Shown here piece after piece: positions 46,633-57,950 of a stretch of 64,000 nucleotides of DNA. The number at the start of each line of letters is the position of its first letter. The first letter of the stretch is position 1. The stretch comes from Neurospora tetraspora. Its lineage: Eukaryota > Ascomycota > Sordariomycetes > Sordariales > Sordariaceae. The position numbers were made by a program, and so were the translations under genes. The notes under the pieces were generated by a model. It worked only from the letters and a program-made list of their open reading frames with translations, did no database searches and had not been told where the DNA came from. The stretch covers positions 1,364,001 through 1,428,000 of the forward strand of contig NW_026944384.1 of assembly GCF_033439725.1 (NCBI RefSeq). Reading direction: 5' to 3'.

Positions 46633-48951
46633 TCAGTCAGAGCGAAGGTGATCCGGCGACTGAGCCCTGCGTGAGTGCTTATCATCCATTGTTGACGCAG
46701 AAGCCACCGCAGATCTGGGGCGGGAAGTGTGGCGCTCCATCAGCTCGAATTCCTGAACAGCAACTTCTTCGGTTGCCTGGCCACGGTTCTTCTGTAGCTT
46801 GGCCATGATTTTCTTGTAGGCTCTATAAACCCATGGCTTCCGACCGGCGGGATTGATTGTCCAGTATTGCTTGAGATGGTAGTCATGGGGCTCGACCCCG
46901 GTGAGTTTCGAGATAACCCAGATCACGGTGTTCACGGCGATGTACGTGAAAAGACCCCTTTCGAGAGCGTGTCAGCTTTGTCAACGGGCGTCTATGGGGA
47001 ATGGGAGACTTACGCAATGAGGCCATATGCGACACTGTAGCTGAAAGGGATAAACATGATCGTGACAAAGGAGGGAATGGCATCGCCAGCATAATTCCAG
47101 TTGATGCTGTGAACTTGCCGCAACATCAGACAACCGATCTACCCCACGCCCGTCAGCAGGATAACATATCAGGGGACAGAATGTTTGTTCTTACCAGGAT
47201 CAAGGCCGGTCCAGTCGCATATGGTGGGATACCGGAAAAGAAGGGCGCCATGAACACCGAGGCCAGGAAGCATAATCCAGTCACAATTGCCGCTATTCCA
47301 GTACGCCCACCCGATTGGGCTCCGGCGCCACTTTCGACAAAAGCCGTGACAGGAGATGATCCCAGAAGGGCACCCATAGAGATACAGAAAGCGTTGGTGC
47401 AATATGCGATGGTGGAGCCGGGGAAGTCGGGGTCAGCCCCCTGGAGTCTGTAGCTGTATCTCGCCAATCCCTGAAGCGTTGCGGTGCAGTCAATCATGTC
47501 AACATAGAGCATGGTTAGGAGAGCAACGATGAAGTTGCCTTGATGCTGACGGAAGTCAAATCGCAGCTGACCTAAGTCGAATCTCGGCTTTCGCACTCCG
47601 ACCATGCTGGAGAAGTAATCCCATTTGTTCTGACCAGCAGAATCGTAAGGGAAAAAGGTCACGGATGTCGAGCGCCTGAATTGTGCGATGGTCAGTCCCT
47701 GATCTTGTTTGGTGGAGGTGGAAGCACTTACGGGATGGACATAAGAGTGACGAAGAGTACACCTATGCCAATGGAGTATTTGTTATTGAAGCCCATCAGG
47801 ACAGTTGGCAAGATACCCCCTCCAAGGATGCCGAGCCATAACTATCGCTTGTCAGAAGATTGAAGAAACTCAAGAAGACGGATTACATTACCTTGGGGCT
47901 CGCAATGGCGCTCACACCAGAACACTGGCCGTGCTCGTCGGGATTGGAACAAGCAGCAAGCGAGATGGGCACAACGTTTCCACTGGTAATGATACCAAGT
48001 CCAGTATTGAAAGTCAGACCAGTCAAGGCAAGGAACAAACCAATACCACAGACGCCCGCGACCTTCATAGTGCTCGGAATGATTCTGACGAGCCAGTGAC
48101 GAAGGCCGGTCAAGGCAAGGATGATAAAGATCCAGCCCTCGAGAAACACGGCCGTGAGAGCAGAACGCCAGGGTAGTAAGCCGGTTCCTCTGACACCGAT
48201 GACCTGATACGCGAAGTAGGAGTTGAGACCCATGCCAGGACTGTTCTCTTGTTAGCGATCTTGGACCATGCCATATGACGTTGCTCACAACTTACGCCAG
48301 AGCCACGGGCATATTGGTCATCAAGCCAAAAAGGATGCAAGACATGGCCGAAACGGCGGCGGTCACTGTGACCATATCGCGACGAAGTTCTGAGTATCTG
48401 TCAATACTACAAGTCCGAGAGAAGAGTAAATCCGGCTTCCTACTGACCTTCGATGCAGGTTTGGTAATCCTGGGCACAGCTGGGATTGCCTACATCCTCT
48501 CCCTGGCAGCTGCACTCATAACCCGACATGGCAATTACAGCCGGCTATGTTCGAGTTGTTCATTAGACCCAGTTTTCTAGTCAAAGGCGAGAGGGGACGT
48601 ACATTGGCAGCCAAGACGTATAGCATCGTGGAAAAGGTGATCAGTCCGGCGCGGATCTCGGTGCAGAAGTTCGCATCTCTAATCTCCTCAGACTGAAAAC
48701 CATCGAATGATCGGTCAGTTTATGTTCACGAAGCTGGAGTACAGACGTCGAGGAATACTAACATGGCCTGATCCACGCAGGCGAAAGAAGCGACCGATGT
48801 AGGTGCCGCTAACCTTGCGGTTGACGAAATCAACCCCGCCATTGATCGCTTCGGTTGCGTAGGCAACGCCACGGCGAAAAATAGAGCGGCGAGGGGTCTC
48901 ATGGATCTCGTCAGGGTTGTCCGAGAGGCGGACGCCGGTGGTGCCCGCCAT
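46633..48951 (-). CDS. azgA: AzgA-family purine (adenine/guanine/hypoxanthine) permease, nine exons, about 619 aa
   Basis: Exons on the minus strand: 48951-48763, 48692-48603, 48544-48448, 48389-48296, 48240-47892, 47841-47732, 47675-47195, 47138-47014 and 46957-46633. All eight introns are GT-AG and every phase is kept. The start chosen is MAGTTGVRLSDNP; the same frame is open further upstream. Diagnostic segments in order: FCTEIRAGLITFSTMLYVLA with PAVIAMSGYEC; LFGLMTNMPVALAPGMGLNS with YFAYQVIG; GLTFNTGLGIITS; CTATLQGLARYSYRLQGADP; GALLGSSPVTAFVESGAGAQ followed by SGGRTGIAAIVTGLCFLAS; and AIPSFVTIMFIPFSYSVAYG. They match the AzgA/GhxP branch of nucleobase transporters, which import purines with protons at the plasma membrane. 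The tail is hydrophilic with an NPAGRKPWVYRAYKK motif. Family assignment is firm; substrate is inferred. Confidence 0.9.
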
Positions 48952-50375
48952 TTCTCTGAGGGCGTCTTGGACTCTGCGGTCCACTGGACAGGCAGGGTTA
49001 GTCGCGGTTGTCTGAAGGGATTCCGAAGAAGTATCGATTTGCAATACTTCACGGCGTCGCGCCGGTAAAGGAAGGAAGTATGGAGATGGAGATCGATGAT
49101 GAAGGAGAAGGGCCGTGACACTTGAGGCAGATTGAGCTGTGCCACCAAAGAAACGATGTGGACAGCGGAAGGAAGGTTGCTTTTGAGGGAAAGTGAGGCG
49201 GGAGGAGAAGGAGTGGACTCGGCAACCCGACGCGCTCTGAAAAGGGAACTGCGGGTGGGTTGGGAGACGCGTTTTGTAACGTTCTGAGGAAAGAGCATCT
49301 GCGAAGTACCGTGTGGGTACTTCCTTCTGCCTTTCCGGCTTCGGAAAAGCAATGCTGGTGAGTGTCCGATATCTCTGGAGCCCAAGGCTTCTTGCGCGCA
49401 TGAAGATAAGGGACTTGAAGAAAGGAGATATCCTACTGTTGATGATGTTTGGCAAGAATCAGATCTTTGACTTCGTGGAAGGTCGACAGTTCGTCGATCT
49501 TCGGATGAGATTGAGATGATGTTGATGGGGAACTGATTGAAAGATGGCAGTTGGGAGAAGAATTTGCTCAAGTACAGGTGATCAGGAGGTGTAGGATCCA
49601 AGTTCACCTGACTCTCACTTCCGCCGGATTTCTTTCTGGCCAAGAAGATGAGATGAGTCGCTCCTTCCATCTTCTCCCGGAAACATTGATCAGAAGACAG
49701 GCTTCCTATCCGACGGGACCGAGCCAAGTGCAAAATAGGAAGGCACGGCATCTAGAACACTTTGGCCGTTATCTTATCACTTTGCCCTAATTCCTTACAC
49801 CAGTTCAGCATCCATTGATTTCTCAGAGATCGTGACATTCAAATCCTCTTCCCGACACCCATCCACTCCATGCCACCGATTGATATAATGACTCTGACTG
49901 AATAAACATAACACATACCGTTTCGAATTATGCTACAGACCATTTGAAGTCCTTACTGTCTTCCCCATATATGAACTTGGTAGCGCATGAGAACATTATC
50001 TCTTCTTCATCCTTCCGCAGTATTCGGACCCGATACCTTTTCGGGAGCGTTTGCGCAAAAGACCTCATCTGATTTTGTTGTGCAATTCCCTTGCAGTCAT
50101 CTACCCCGCTCTTACATCCTCCCAATCGCGAACCTCCGACCGCAAGCCCTCAAAGGCGGATCCTGAGATCCAGCTGAGCTTCATCGGCGAGTACTTCTCT
50201 CACCGTCTCAATCAAGGACCCGAAGAACGACAGCGCCAGAGCACAGGGCCACAAAACCAAAGCTCTCACATTACCAGGTCGATGGCGGATACCATTTACA
50301 GGTTCTGCAACACATCAGAGATCATTCTCACCTTAGAAGCCGCACATTCACCTTCGTCTCACCTTGCGTTTCAAG
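48952..50375. other. Divergent promoter region, with open upstream frames
   Basis: Lies between the permease and the methyltransferase-like gene. Two overlapping minus-strand frames stay open to about 49455 and 49751. One is in frame with the permease and would add about 168 residues, but its Ser/Pro/Arg-rich composition does not resemble the family, so I take it as 5' leader. No separate gene is called. Confidence 0.4.
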
Positions 50376-52550
50376 ATGTTCGGAATCGCCTGGGATGAGC
50401 AAGCACAGCAGCGCCTTGCTGAGGAACAACGGAAAAAGAAGGAACTTGGACTTGGAAGCCAAGATGGCAGGAGTGTGATTGGATCGGCCATCACACGACG
50501 TTCCTCCTCTACAGCGGACAAGTCTGGTGCCACGAGTAACTCAAAGGGTAGCGCTGTATCGAGGCTTAAGAGGGCCTTCCTAGGCACACGTCTGTCCGAC
50601 AAATCTGACGACAAGCTGCGGCCAAGCTCTTACTACGCCCCCTCCTCGAGGCTGTCCTCCATCTTTGCCGATAACAACTACACCACTTCCGGCAACTCAG
50701 ACCAACTGGTTAGTACTGATGTCAACCGCACTGACGAGCGTGATGAGCTATCAAAGAAGAACGTCGTGGAAGACCAAAGTGATGAGCTATCAAAAGAGGA
50801 TACCGTTGAAGACCAACCGGCAAAGCCCGCACTGCCAAAGGAAGGCCAAGAAAACACCGCACTGGAAGAACTCGAGGGCTTGAAGACGCCCCCATCCAAG
50901 CCGCCAACTTTCGTCATCCTCACAACTCCTTCAACACCGGAGGATGCTGACAACCATACTTCTACTGATGATCCGCCAGCTACAACACTTATCCAGTGGC
51001 TGGACGAAGACTCGTATATAACGAGGACAACCACCGTCACATACGAGTCTCGAGGGGACGCTGACGTAAATGATCAGGTAATCGAAACCACCATTTCAGC
51101 CGATCCCTCGCCCTTTTCCACGGCCAAGGGCTCAAAACTACGACCTTCGCACCCCATTGTACGTCCTCCGGCGCCAGCTGCGGGTGACGCGGTTCCATCA
51201 TTCTCATCTCTTGTCGACAACTGGTTTACCGCACTTCAGGGCCCCAGTAAAGCCGTCTCGCCGAGTCTTCCAAGCGCGAAAAATAACAACACATCCGGCT
51301 CAAGCCCCTTCCTCAGTACGGCCGAAGCTCATGATCCGACCTCAACCCAGGGCTTCCTTCCTGTTCCCGAGATCCCGGGTCTTCCCCAAAAATCAAACAA
51401 GCTCAGAGTGAATAACCCGGATGCCTGGAAACCACCCGACGACTGGGGATGTCAATCGACCACGGAGATGTTGCCAAAGGCCAATGAGAAGCAGGACAAC
51501 CTCGAAGTTCCCAAGTACGAAAAAAAGAACAAGAATCTAGCAAGAATACAGAAGGACGTCGAGGCTATGATCATTTCCGGCCCAGAGAAGGTTTTATCTC
51601 GCCTGGCGCAAGGATGGGGCGAGCCGTCCGACACCTCGTCACATATGCAAGAGGAGCAAGCTAGAAAGCGCTTGATGCTTTCGGTGCTCTACGACATGTG
51701 CCGACCTACTACAACTCCGGCGGACATGGCGAGTCAACCGGACCAAGGCGCTGTTCACGCTCCAGGGCAGAAAATCCTCGCCCTATTCGAGTCTGAAGGT
51801 AAGCCTCCGTTGATACTGAGCATTTGCCGTTCCCTGCTAATCTTTTCAGGAACTGCGTCCTACCTAGCTGCGACTTACTCAGACGCCGCGATCACCCACC
51901 TCTCGCTCTCTCCGCTACCACACGACCTATTCCCAAACGTGCAGCCTCTGTTTGCACCACCCAACAAGGCGTCCATCTCCTTCGCAGCAGACTCCTTCAA
52001 CACGGTCTACTGCCTCTCCCTGCCATCACTGGTACCTGCCCACGAGATCCTCGAAGTTCTTAAGCAAATCCACCGCTGCCTCGCTCCCAACGGCATTCTG
52101 CAGCTAGTGCTGCTTGACCCCTTCCCAGTGGCAAGGAGACTCGGCCCTCGGACAAGAAAGTGGTTTGAGAAGCACATCCTCTCAAACTTGCAGTCACAGT
52201 CTCGCTGTGTCAGACCAAGTGCGGTCTTCCCCGGATTCCTGGAGGAAGCGCAGCTCCGCGTCCGTGAGGAAACATGTACCAAGACAAAGTTCTTGGCCAT
52301 ACCCCCGGATCCCACTGATGTGTTCACTGAGGACCAGGAGCGCATTCAGGAGGAGCTCCGAAGCGTCGTGGGCAGAATGCTTTGGCAGGAGGTTTGGGGA
52401 AAGATGGTTACTGGTGACGATAACTGGTGGGATGATCCCGAGTGTGTTGAGGAGTGTTCCAGGCTTGGAACCTTCTTTGAGTTCAGTCATATTGAGGCTG
52501 TCAAGCTCGGCGACACCGAGGTTATGGGGGCCTTCAGCGTCGGTTGCTGA
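50376..52550 (+). CDS. Methyltransferase-like protein with long disordered N-terminus, about 707 aa
   Basis: The first in-frame ATG is 50376 (MFGIAWDEQAQQRLAEEQ). Residues 1-450 are Ser/Pro/Thr/Lys-rich and disordered. The C-terminal part has the layout of a class I S-adenosylmethionine-dependent methyltransferase. ILALFESEGTASYLAATYSD stands in the place of motif I, after removal of a likely 51 bp intron (51799-51849, GTAAGC donor, CTAAT branch, TTTTCAG acceptor). FNTVYCLSLPSLVPAHEIL is the motif II region, and IHRCLAPNGILQLVLLDPFP is motif III. A mainly helical C-terminus follows (GRMLWQEVWGKMV, then DDNWWDDPECVEECSR). Motif I is glycine-poor, so SAM binding may be weak or lost. The intron length is a multiple of three with no stop, so an unspliced product is also possible. 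Substrate unknown. Confidence 0.75.
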   Translation: MFGIAWDEQAQQRLAEEQRKKKELGLGSQDGRSVIGSAITRRSSSTADKSGATSNSKGSAVSRLKRAFLGTRLSDKSDDKLRPSSYYAPSSRLSSIFADNNYTTSGNSDQLVSTDVNRTDERDELSKKNVVEDQSDELSKEDTVEDQPAKPALPKEGQENTALEELEGLKTPPSKPPTFVILTTPSTPEDADNHTSTDDPPATTLIQWLDEDSYITRTTTVTYESRGDADVNDQVIETTISADPSPFSTAKGSKLRPSHPIVRPPAPAAGDAVPSFSSLVDNWFTALQGPSKAVSPSLPSAKNNNTSGSSPFLSTAEAHDPTSTQGFLPVPEIPGLPQKSNKLRVNNPDAWKPPDDWGCQSTTEMLPKANEKQDNLEVPKYEKKNKNLARIQKDVEAMIISGPEKVLSRLAQGWGEPSDTSSHMQEEQARKRLMLSVLYDMCRPTTTPADMASQPDQGAVHAPGQKILALFESEGKPPLILSICRSLLIFSGTASYLAATYSDAAITHLSLSPLPHDLFPNVQPLFAPPNKASISFAADSFNTVYCLSLPSLVPAHEILEVLKQIHRCLAPNGILQLVLLDPFPVARRLGPRTRKWFEKHILSNLQSQSRCVRPSAVFPGFLEEAQLRVREETCTKTKFLAIPPDPTDVFTEDQERIQEELRSVVGRMLWQEVWGKMVTGDDNWWDDPECVEECSRLGTFFEFSHIEAVKLGDTEVMGAFSVGC

Positions 52551-54329
52551 GGTTGAAGTTGGACTATACTCGAGGCCGCAACTCGAATGAAGAGGTCCAG
52601 CTTGCAGGGTTGTACGACAGTTACCTGAGAACATTGAGATTTTTTCACGAGTTCATTGTTTGTTGTTCAGGGAACTTTGAGACCAGTGTCTTTCCCTTAT
52701 CATGTCTACTGTATACTTGCTTTCGTCTTGCTTTCACAAATGTTTTAATGCCATGGTCGGCAAGTTATGGGTAGGTGTTTGGGATGGATGTATTGGTTGG
52801 TCAAGATGAGAGAAATAACGTACATATGGATCTTGTCAGTTGCTATGGAAACAAACCTGATAGAAGATGTTGTATCTTCACAATGTTATGAGAGGACTTG
52901 GCGTTGAGTTTTGTTGGAGTAACTTGTAAAGTAATGTACATAACTAAACCATAATTAATAACGCAGTTTAAACAACCATCATATCCTGTTCATATGTAGT
53001 CGTCCCCGTTTACCTCTCCCCAGCCCAATGCCCTGATCAAATTTCACACCCCTAACAGAGCCGGAGTGGACACTCAACCTTCAACACCGCTCACCTTGGC
53101 CGTTTTTCGCATACACTGCGGCAGGTGATAATTCAACATATCGGAAGATCCGAAAACTGATATTCCAGTAACAATCATGTCTGCATTGACCAAAACACTT
53201 GTTCATTCCAGAAACACTCATAACCGCGAAAGTTGATTTTGTCAGCTCAAGGGTTAGGGTTCACCCTCCCCCCCCACCACATTTCGTCTATGGTCCATGC
53301 AAGAGGCACTTTCATCGGTAAGATGGAAGGGAGAAGCGCCTCTAGTGTATGTGAAAAGGGTATGTCTGAGCAGGGTTAAACGGGACTTGGGAAAGGCCTT
53401 GCAGTGAAATGATTGTATGTTTAGAACTTAATGTTAACAATGTCAGAAGAATCACATCTGTACTCTAATAAATGAACAAATGCACGGGGCAACACTTTTT
53501 TCGTTGAACGCATGCAATCCCATTAACTGGCTGTGGTACTAGCCTTCGCCTTTTTCTCCTTTCCAGCCAGGCCCGAAAGCAGCCTTCTATAAAGCCTACC
53601 ACCAGCAAAGTCGCCATTCCTGCGCTCCATGTGTCATGACCTGTTGTGCCACGGTTCTCCTTTTTAGCACCAAAGTTCCAAAGTAATCCATCCACAGCCA
53701 GACTACTTAAGTACTACTTGTCGTGCCGAGAGGGTAACCAAATAGATGGCTGGCTGGGCCAGACTGTCAAATGGACCTGTTCCCAAGAAGTAACTGATTC
53801 GTGGCATACGAGCGTGGGTGTGGTGGTGGGCGGTCGTAACGAAGAGCTATTGAAGAACCCGGTCGTCTCTCGCGGTCTGTTCTGTAGATATTGCTGGATG
53901 TTGCTGGGGGCGGGGAGGGGACACGGGCGCCTAGAACTAGGATTCGGTTGAGACCTCTTTCATTTTCGCCCTTAACCTCCAGGATCGATCGACTCAAGGG
54001 GTCATGAAACGGCTTTGGTCGTTTTCATCATCCGTATCTGTACCAAAGATACCAACCCAGACTTTCTTCTTCTTCTTTCCACTCTTTCCACTGCTGCCAA
54101 GGGTATCTTGTTGATAAACGCTTTTCCTTTTCCTCTCCCTCTTCAGGTAGTTGTTGTAGTCGTCCAGTGCCAGTGCTTTCCCTTCTTCTTGCTGATTGCA
54201 TGTTTTCCCCTTCTCTATCTCGCATGTCGTGCCTTCTTGATGATCCCGTATTATCCCCCAACGCCAGTTGTTGTAAATGCATGGTTATGTCGGTGTGGTG
54301 TGGTAGTTCGTGGTTTGGGATGTGATGAT
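52551..54329. other. Intergenic space, convergent 3' regions
   Basis: 1.8 kb with no credible frame. The first 450 bases are the AT-rich 3' flank of the methyltransferase-like gene. The last 300 bases are the 3' flank of the small basic protein gene. Confidence 0.35.
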
Positions 54330-54897
54330 TTAGGAAAAATCCATCTCGACCTCCTTGGTGGCGGGAGTCTCCTCGGTCTTGGTCTCCGCGCTCTTCTTGC
54401 TGGTCTTGCCTGTGTTGCCGCAAACCTGTTAGCTCGAGTCCTCGCAGCAAACAACTCTTTTCTCTGCGTTTCTTTACTCCTCCTTCTCTTTATTCTTTAT
54501 CCTCTTCTTCTTCTTCCTTCCCTTTCCCCTTTCAATCCTTGGCCCTCCCTCACTCAGCAAATGAAACGGAAGAAAGAAAGTACTCACCAATACCCATCAT
54601 CTCCTCCACCTTCTCCACCTCCATCTTGCTCAAGCCCTCCCTCTCCATCTTGCGCCTGATGCCATACCCGAGCTTCTTCTCCAGCTTGCGCTGCGCCTTC
54701 TTGCCCAGCGCCTTGCGGGGCCCGCTGTTGGGAAGCAGACCAGGGCGGGCGCCGCGCGCGAGGTCGTCCTTGGTGATCTTGTGGATCTTCTCCAGCTTGC
54801 CTTGGGCCGACTGGCGCTGGCGCTGCTTGCGCAGGGAGGCGGCGCGCGCGATGAGGCGGTTGCGCGAGGGGCCGTTGGGGTTCTTGACGGAGGGCAT
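54330..54897 (-). CDS. Small Lys/Arg-rich basic protein, likely nucleolar, 129 aa
   Basis: Exon 1 is 54897-54588 and exon 2 is 54409-54330. The 178 bp intron has a GTGAGT donor, a GCTAAC branch site and a CACAG acceptor that keeps the frame, giving MMGIGKTSKKSAETK across the junction. The protein starts MPSVKNPNGPSRNRLIARAA and is highly basic throughout, with a GARPGLLPNSGPRKALGKK segment and a long charged helix (KLGYGIRRKMEREG, then LSKMEVEKVEEMMG). The C-terminus turns acidic (EETPATKEVEMDFS). Small proteins of this make-up in fungi tend to be ribosome-biogenesis or nucleolar factors; that is inference from composition. No named family recognised. The good splice signals and compact organised sequence support a real gene. 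Confidence 0.75.
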
Positions 54898-55598
54898 CTT
54901 GGCGGTTTTGAGTCGGGTGGGTTGTTGAGAAGGGAATGGATGGTTGAAGCTGGGGAGAACGGTTGAGGTTGGTGGTGGTGGTGGTGGTGGTGGTGGTGGT
55001 GGTGGTGGACAGAAGAAGGCGATGGGACTGGGAGGCAGATGGAACGGGGAGGTTGAAGATAAGATTCAGATGGCAGATCTGGACTGTGGTGGAGACAGAA
55101 ACAAAAATTTTGTGGGGATCGCTGGGCCAGTGTGACGTTGATGCATGGCTTGGCGCTCTAGGGGACTTATAAGTGGGGCTTCACTGCGAGTGCTGAAGAG
55201 CGCTGAAAGACAGCTGGGATTTGGTGCTAAAGTTCCCCTGAGTTGAAGTAAACAATCATGAGGTGTCGTGATGGCTTCATGTCTGGCTGCTTCTTGCACA
55301 AGTAACAACTAATGATTAGATTATGACGATATGACAACTATATGGAGTGGTGACCAACACCTTTTCTGTCTCGCGAAAACTCAAAGCGGTATACAAAAAA
55401 ACGGAAAACAGACAACCTCTCCAACTGCTCAACCAAAAAAAAATCCTCCCATTGTGATCCCAAGATCTTCCTCTCTATGTTCGTCATCGTCGTATCTCAT
55501 CAAGATTAGAAAGCATCGTAAGCAACTTCAAAGACAAGAAAAAGAAGAAAACCCAACGAAAAAAAAAGACAACAAAAAGCAAACAACCTCCACCCCAA
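54898..55598. other. Intergenic space with GGT microsatellite
   Basis: Promoter of the small basic protein gene, then the A-rich 3' flank of the lipoxygenase gene (about 55380-55600). Confidence 0.4.
54970..55009 (+). repeat. (GGT)n microsatellite
   Basis: About 13 GGT units in the promoter of the small basic protein gene, roughly 75-110 bases before its ATG. Confidence 0.9.
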
Positions 55599-57950
55599 TC
55601 AAATCAAAATCGAGACCGCCGTATTCCCCGGATCCAGCACCATATACGGCAAACTCCCCTTCTCCATCGCCCTCGAATTCTCCCACACCGTCGTCTGCGT
55701 CTCCCTCAACCTCGCATACAATCTCTCACTAGCCTCAGCAACCATCTTCTCCCTCCTGCCCTTCTTCGTCTTATAAACCCGCCACATACTCGCCGCGTAA
55801 TTCAACAGGCTTCGATCCTGCGGCGCTCTGAAGCTTAGCAACCACGGTACCTGCGCTGATAAAAGCCATTGGCGCTGGCGGTTGATAGGTAAGGAAGCAA
55901 CGAGGTCGTGTTCTTTGAACTGTTGTAGGACCGAAAGGGAGGTGGGCGGAGCGGTGCAGAGCATAGGTGGTTTGGCAATTACAAAAGCTTGGTAGAAGTT
56001 TTGGAGGTAGTTGACGGCCGAGTGAAAGGAGGTGGCGGTGTGGATGCACATTGTTATTGCGTCTGTTAGGGAGTTGAGGTTTTTGATCTCGGGGAAAGAG
56101 GACATGTGCGCGCCTCCTTGGCGCATTTCGGTGCACCAGGACTGGATGTATCGATCCTGCGCCACGGACTCGTCAGAGGGATAAGAGAGGGCGAGCATTT
56201 CCGAGACGTAGGACCGTAACACGGTCCAGAGGGCTAGGACGTCCTTCGCGTAGGCGTAGTTCCTGTATCTGGTGGAGGAGGACAAACCCTCGGCTGTGTT
56301 CGGGAAACCGCGGCGTGCCAGGTCGTTGGGGACGTAATGCGCTACGAAGTCGTAAGTGTCGTAAGCGTGGCGGATGAATGAGTGGCATTGCTCGGGCGAG
56401 ATGCCGACGATGTCGACGATAACTTGCGGGACGAGCGTGGCGCGGGCCGCGGCGTTGACGGAAAGCGTCTTGTACCAGTGTGGCGAGAGGAGGCGGTAGA
56501 CGGGGTGTTCCATGGGTAAGGACCGGTTGGTGCCGACGATGATGGCTTCCTCGACCAGGTGGGCGAGTGTGAGGTGGACGGTCAGCTCGTGCCGCATCCA
56601 GTCGGTCACTTGGGCGCAGGTCTTGGCGTAGCGCCAGGGCCAGTCGGTCTTCTCGGTCCGGGTCGAGTCGCGAGGGGTCAGGCGCTTGTTGAAGAGGGTC
56701 ACGGATTGCTCCATGGTTCCGCGGTAGTCGATGCAGATGGCGACCGGGTGAAGCTTGCCGTCGTCGTGCAGCTGGAAGAGGCTGACGGCACCGACGCACC
56801 AGTTGTCGTCGCTGCCGGGCTGCTTGTGGTGGAGGACGGCGGACGAGTCGGAGACGCCAACAGCGTTGCGGAAGTAACTCCCGTCTTGGACGAAGAAAGA
56901 TGCCGGGTCAGCGGCCTCCAGGGCTGAGATCCATTCGTTGTAGCCACCGATTCTCGCCGCTGTCAAGAACTCGCCGATCCATTGCTTCCCCGCTTGCGTG
57001 ATGGTCGTGGGGTTGGTACCGGTGAACTGCTGTTCGGCGAAGCGGCGGTCGCTGTACCAGTCGTCCAAAAGGCCAATGTTGCCGCCGTTGGCAATATCGG
57101 TGCCTATCTTGCGATGAAATCTGTTATAGTCCTCGACGTCCTGGATGGTGATGCCCTTCTCCGGTTCGCCTCCATACGCAGCAGCGCGAGCCTTTTCCAG
57201 CAACCACTGCTTCGTCCGTCCAAGAAATCCATCTTCATCCGGGATAAGTTTCTGCAAGATGACTGCTGTTTCGAGCAGACCGGCATTGTTGAAGACGCCA
57301 AAGACCGTGTGGTTCTGATCCACAGGGATATGCTGGAGATGAGGTGGGAACTCGGCAGGAGTTCCATCGGCGTTGTTGGGATATGGCGTGAACTGGTAGA
57401 TTTTCCTTTGCTGCTCAAGTGAGACGTATCTAGGAAAGGTGGGTTCAATACCAAGAACGTCAAAGAGGGAGTTGAACCTAGAAGTGAAAGTCAGCTTGAC
57501 ATGTAATTTTCTCTTGGCAGGCGATGTCCACCGCCTCATGGCACCAGCAACATCAACCCACGTTTGTTCAACACGCTCATACGCCTGAGTCAAGGCGAGA
57601 TGCGTACCCAGATATGTTCCTTCACGGACATTCCCTTCTGGCTCTTTGATGTTCTTGGGGTCATTGGGATCGACCTTAGGGTACAGCTTGAGATCTAGCA
57701 GTTCACTGTGAAAGATGCCGGGATCAAAGGATGGCAACGGGCAGTCCCCAATCGTCTCGGGCACAATCTGTTTCAGGAAGTCCTTCTTTGCTGGGTGCTT
57801 CAGGATGGTTTTCTTGTCTGGTTGGGACGCTGCCTGTGTTGCTGTGGGGACGGGCAGAGACGGATCAGGAATTGGATGCTTGTGAATGAGTTTTTTCACA
57901 AAGGCGACGGCCCGGCGAGCCAGTGATCGTTTCGGTCGGGAGATCGCCAT
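55599..57950 (-). CDS. Lipoxygenase, 783 aa, no signal peptide
   Basis: The frame is open to 58082 without ATG; the first ATG is 57950 (MAISRPKRSLARRAVAFVKK). The catalytic domain shows EQQFTGTNPTTI and the lipoxygenase metal signature WMRHELTVHLTLAHLVEEA, with His454 and His459 as ligands and His464 following. It continues HPVYRLLSPHW, then FHSAVNY with His643 and Asn647, and the C-terminal isoleucine (AVSILI), so all five expected metal ligands are present. Lipoxygenases add dioxygen to polyunsaturated fatty acids such as linoleate. Fungal members may hold iron or manganese, which sequence alone does not settle here. Secreted manganese enzymes carry a signal peptide, whereas this one starts with a basic amphipathic segment, so an intracellular or membrane-associated enzyme is likelier. 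It is divergent from the HET gene, with 1.17 kb between them. Confidence 0.92.
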   Translation of the reverse strand: MAISRPKRSLARRAVAFVKKLIHKHPIPDPSLPVPTATQAASQPDKKTILKHPAKKDFLKQIVPETIGDCPLPSFDPGIFHSELLDLKLYPKVDPNDPKNIKEPEGNVREGTYLGTHLALTQAYERVEQTWVDVAGAMRRWTSPAKRKLHVKLTFTSRFNSLFDVLGIEPTFPRYVSLEQQRKIYQFTPYPNNADGTPAEFPPHLQHIPVDQNHTVFGVFNNAGLLETAVILQKLIPDEDGFLGRTKQWLLEKARAAAYGGEPEKGITIQDVEDYNRFHRKIGTDIANGGNIGLLDDWYSDRRFAEQQFTGTNPTTITQAGKQWIGEFLTAARIGGYNEWISALEAADPASFFVQDGSYFRNAVGVSDSSAVLHHKQPGSDDNWCVGAVSLFQLHDDGKLHPVAICIDYRGTMEQSVTLFNKRLTPRDSTRTEKTDWPWRYAKTCAQVTDWMRHELTVHLTLAHLVEEAIIVGTNRSLPMEHPVYRLLSPHWYKTLSVNAAARATLVPQVIVDIVGISPEQCHSFIRHAYDTYDFVAHYVPNDLARRGFPNTAEGLSSSTRYRNYAYAKDVLALWTVLRSYVSEMLALSYPSDESVAQDRYIQSWCTEMRQGGAHMSSFPEIKNLNSLTDAITMCIHTATSFHSAVNYLQNFYQAFVIAKPPMLCTAPPTSLSVLQQFKEHDLVASLPINRQRQWLLSAQVPWLLSFRAPQDRSLLNYAASMWRVYKTKKGRREKMVAEASERLYARLRETQTTVWENSRAMEKGSLPYMVLDPGNTAVSILI

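Noticed and set aside
48952-49455. N-terminal extension of the purine permease by about 168 residues
   Set aside because: The frame is open and in phase, but the Ser/Pro/Arg-rich sequence is unlike AzgA N-termini; MAGTTGVRL fits the family better.
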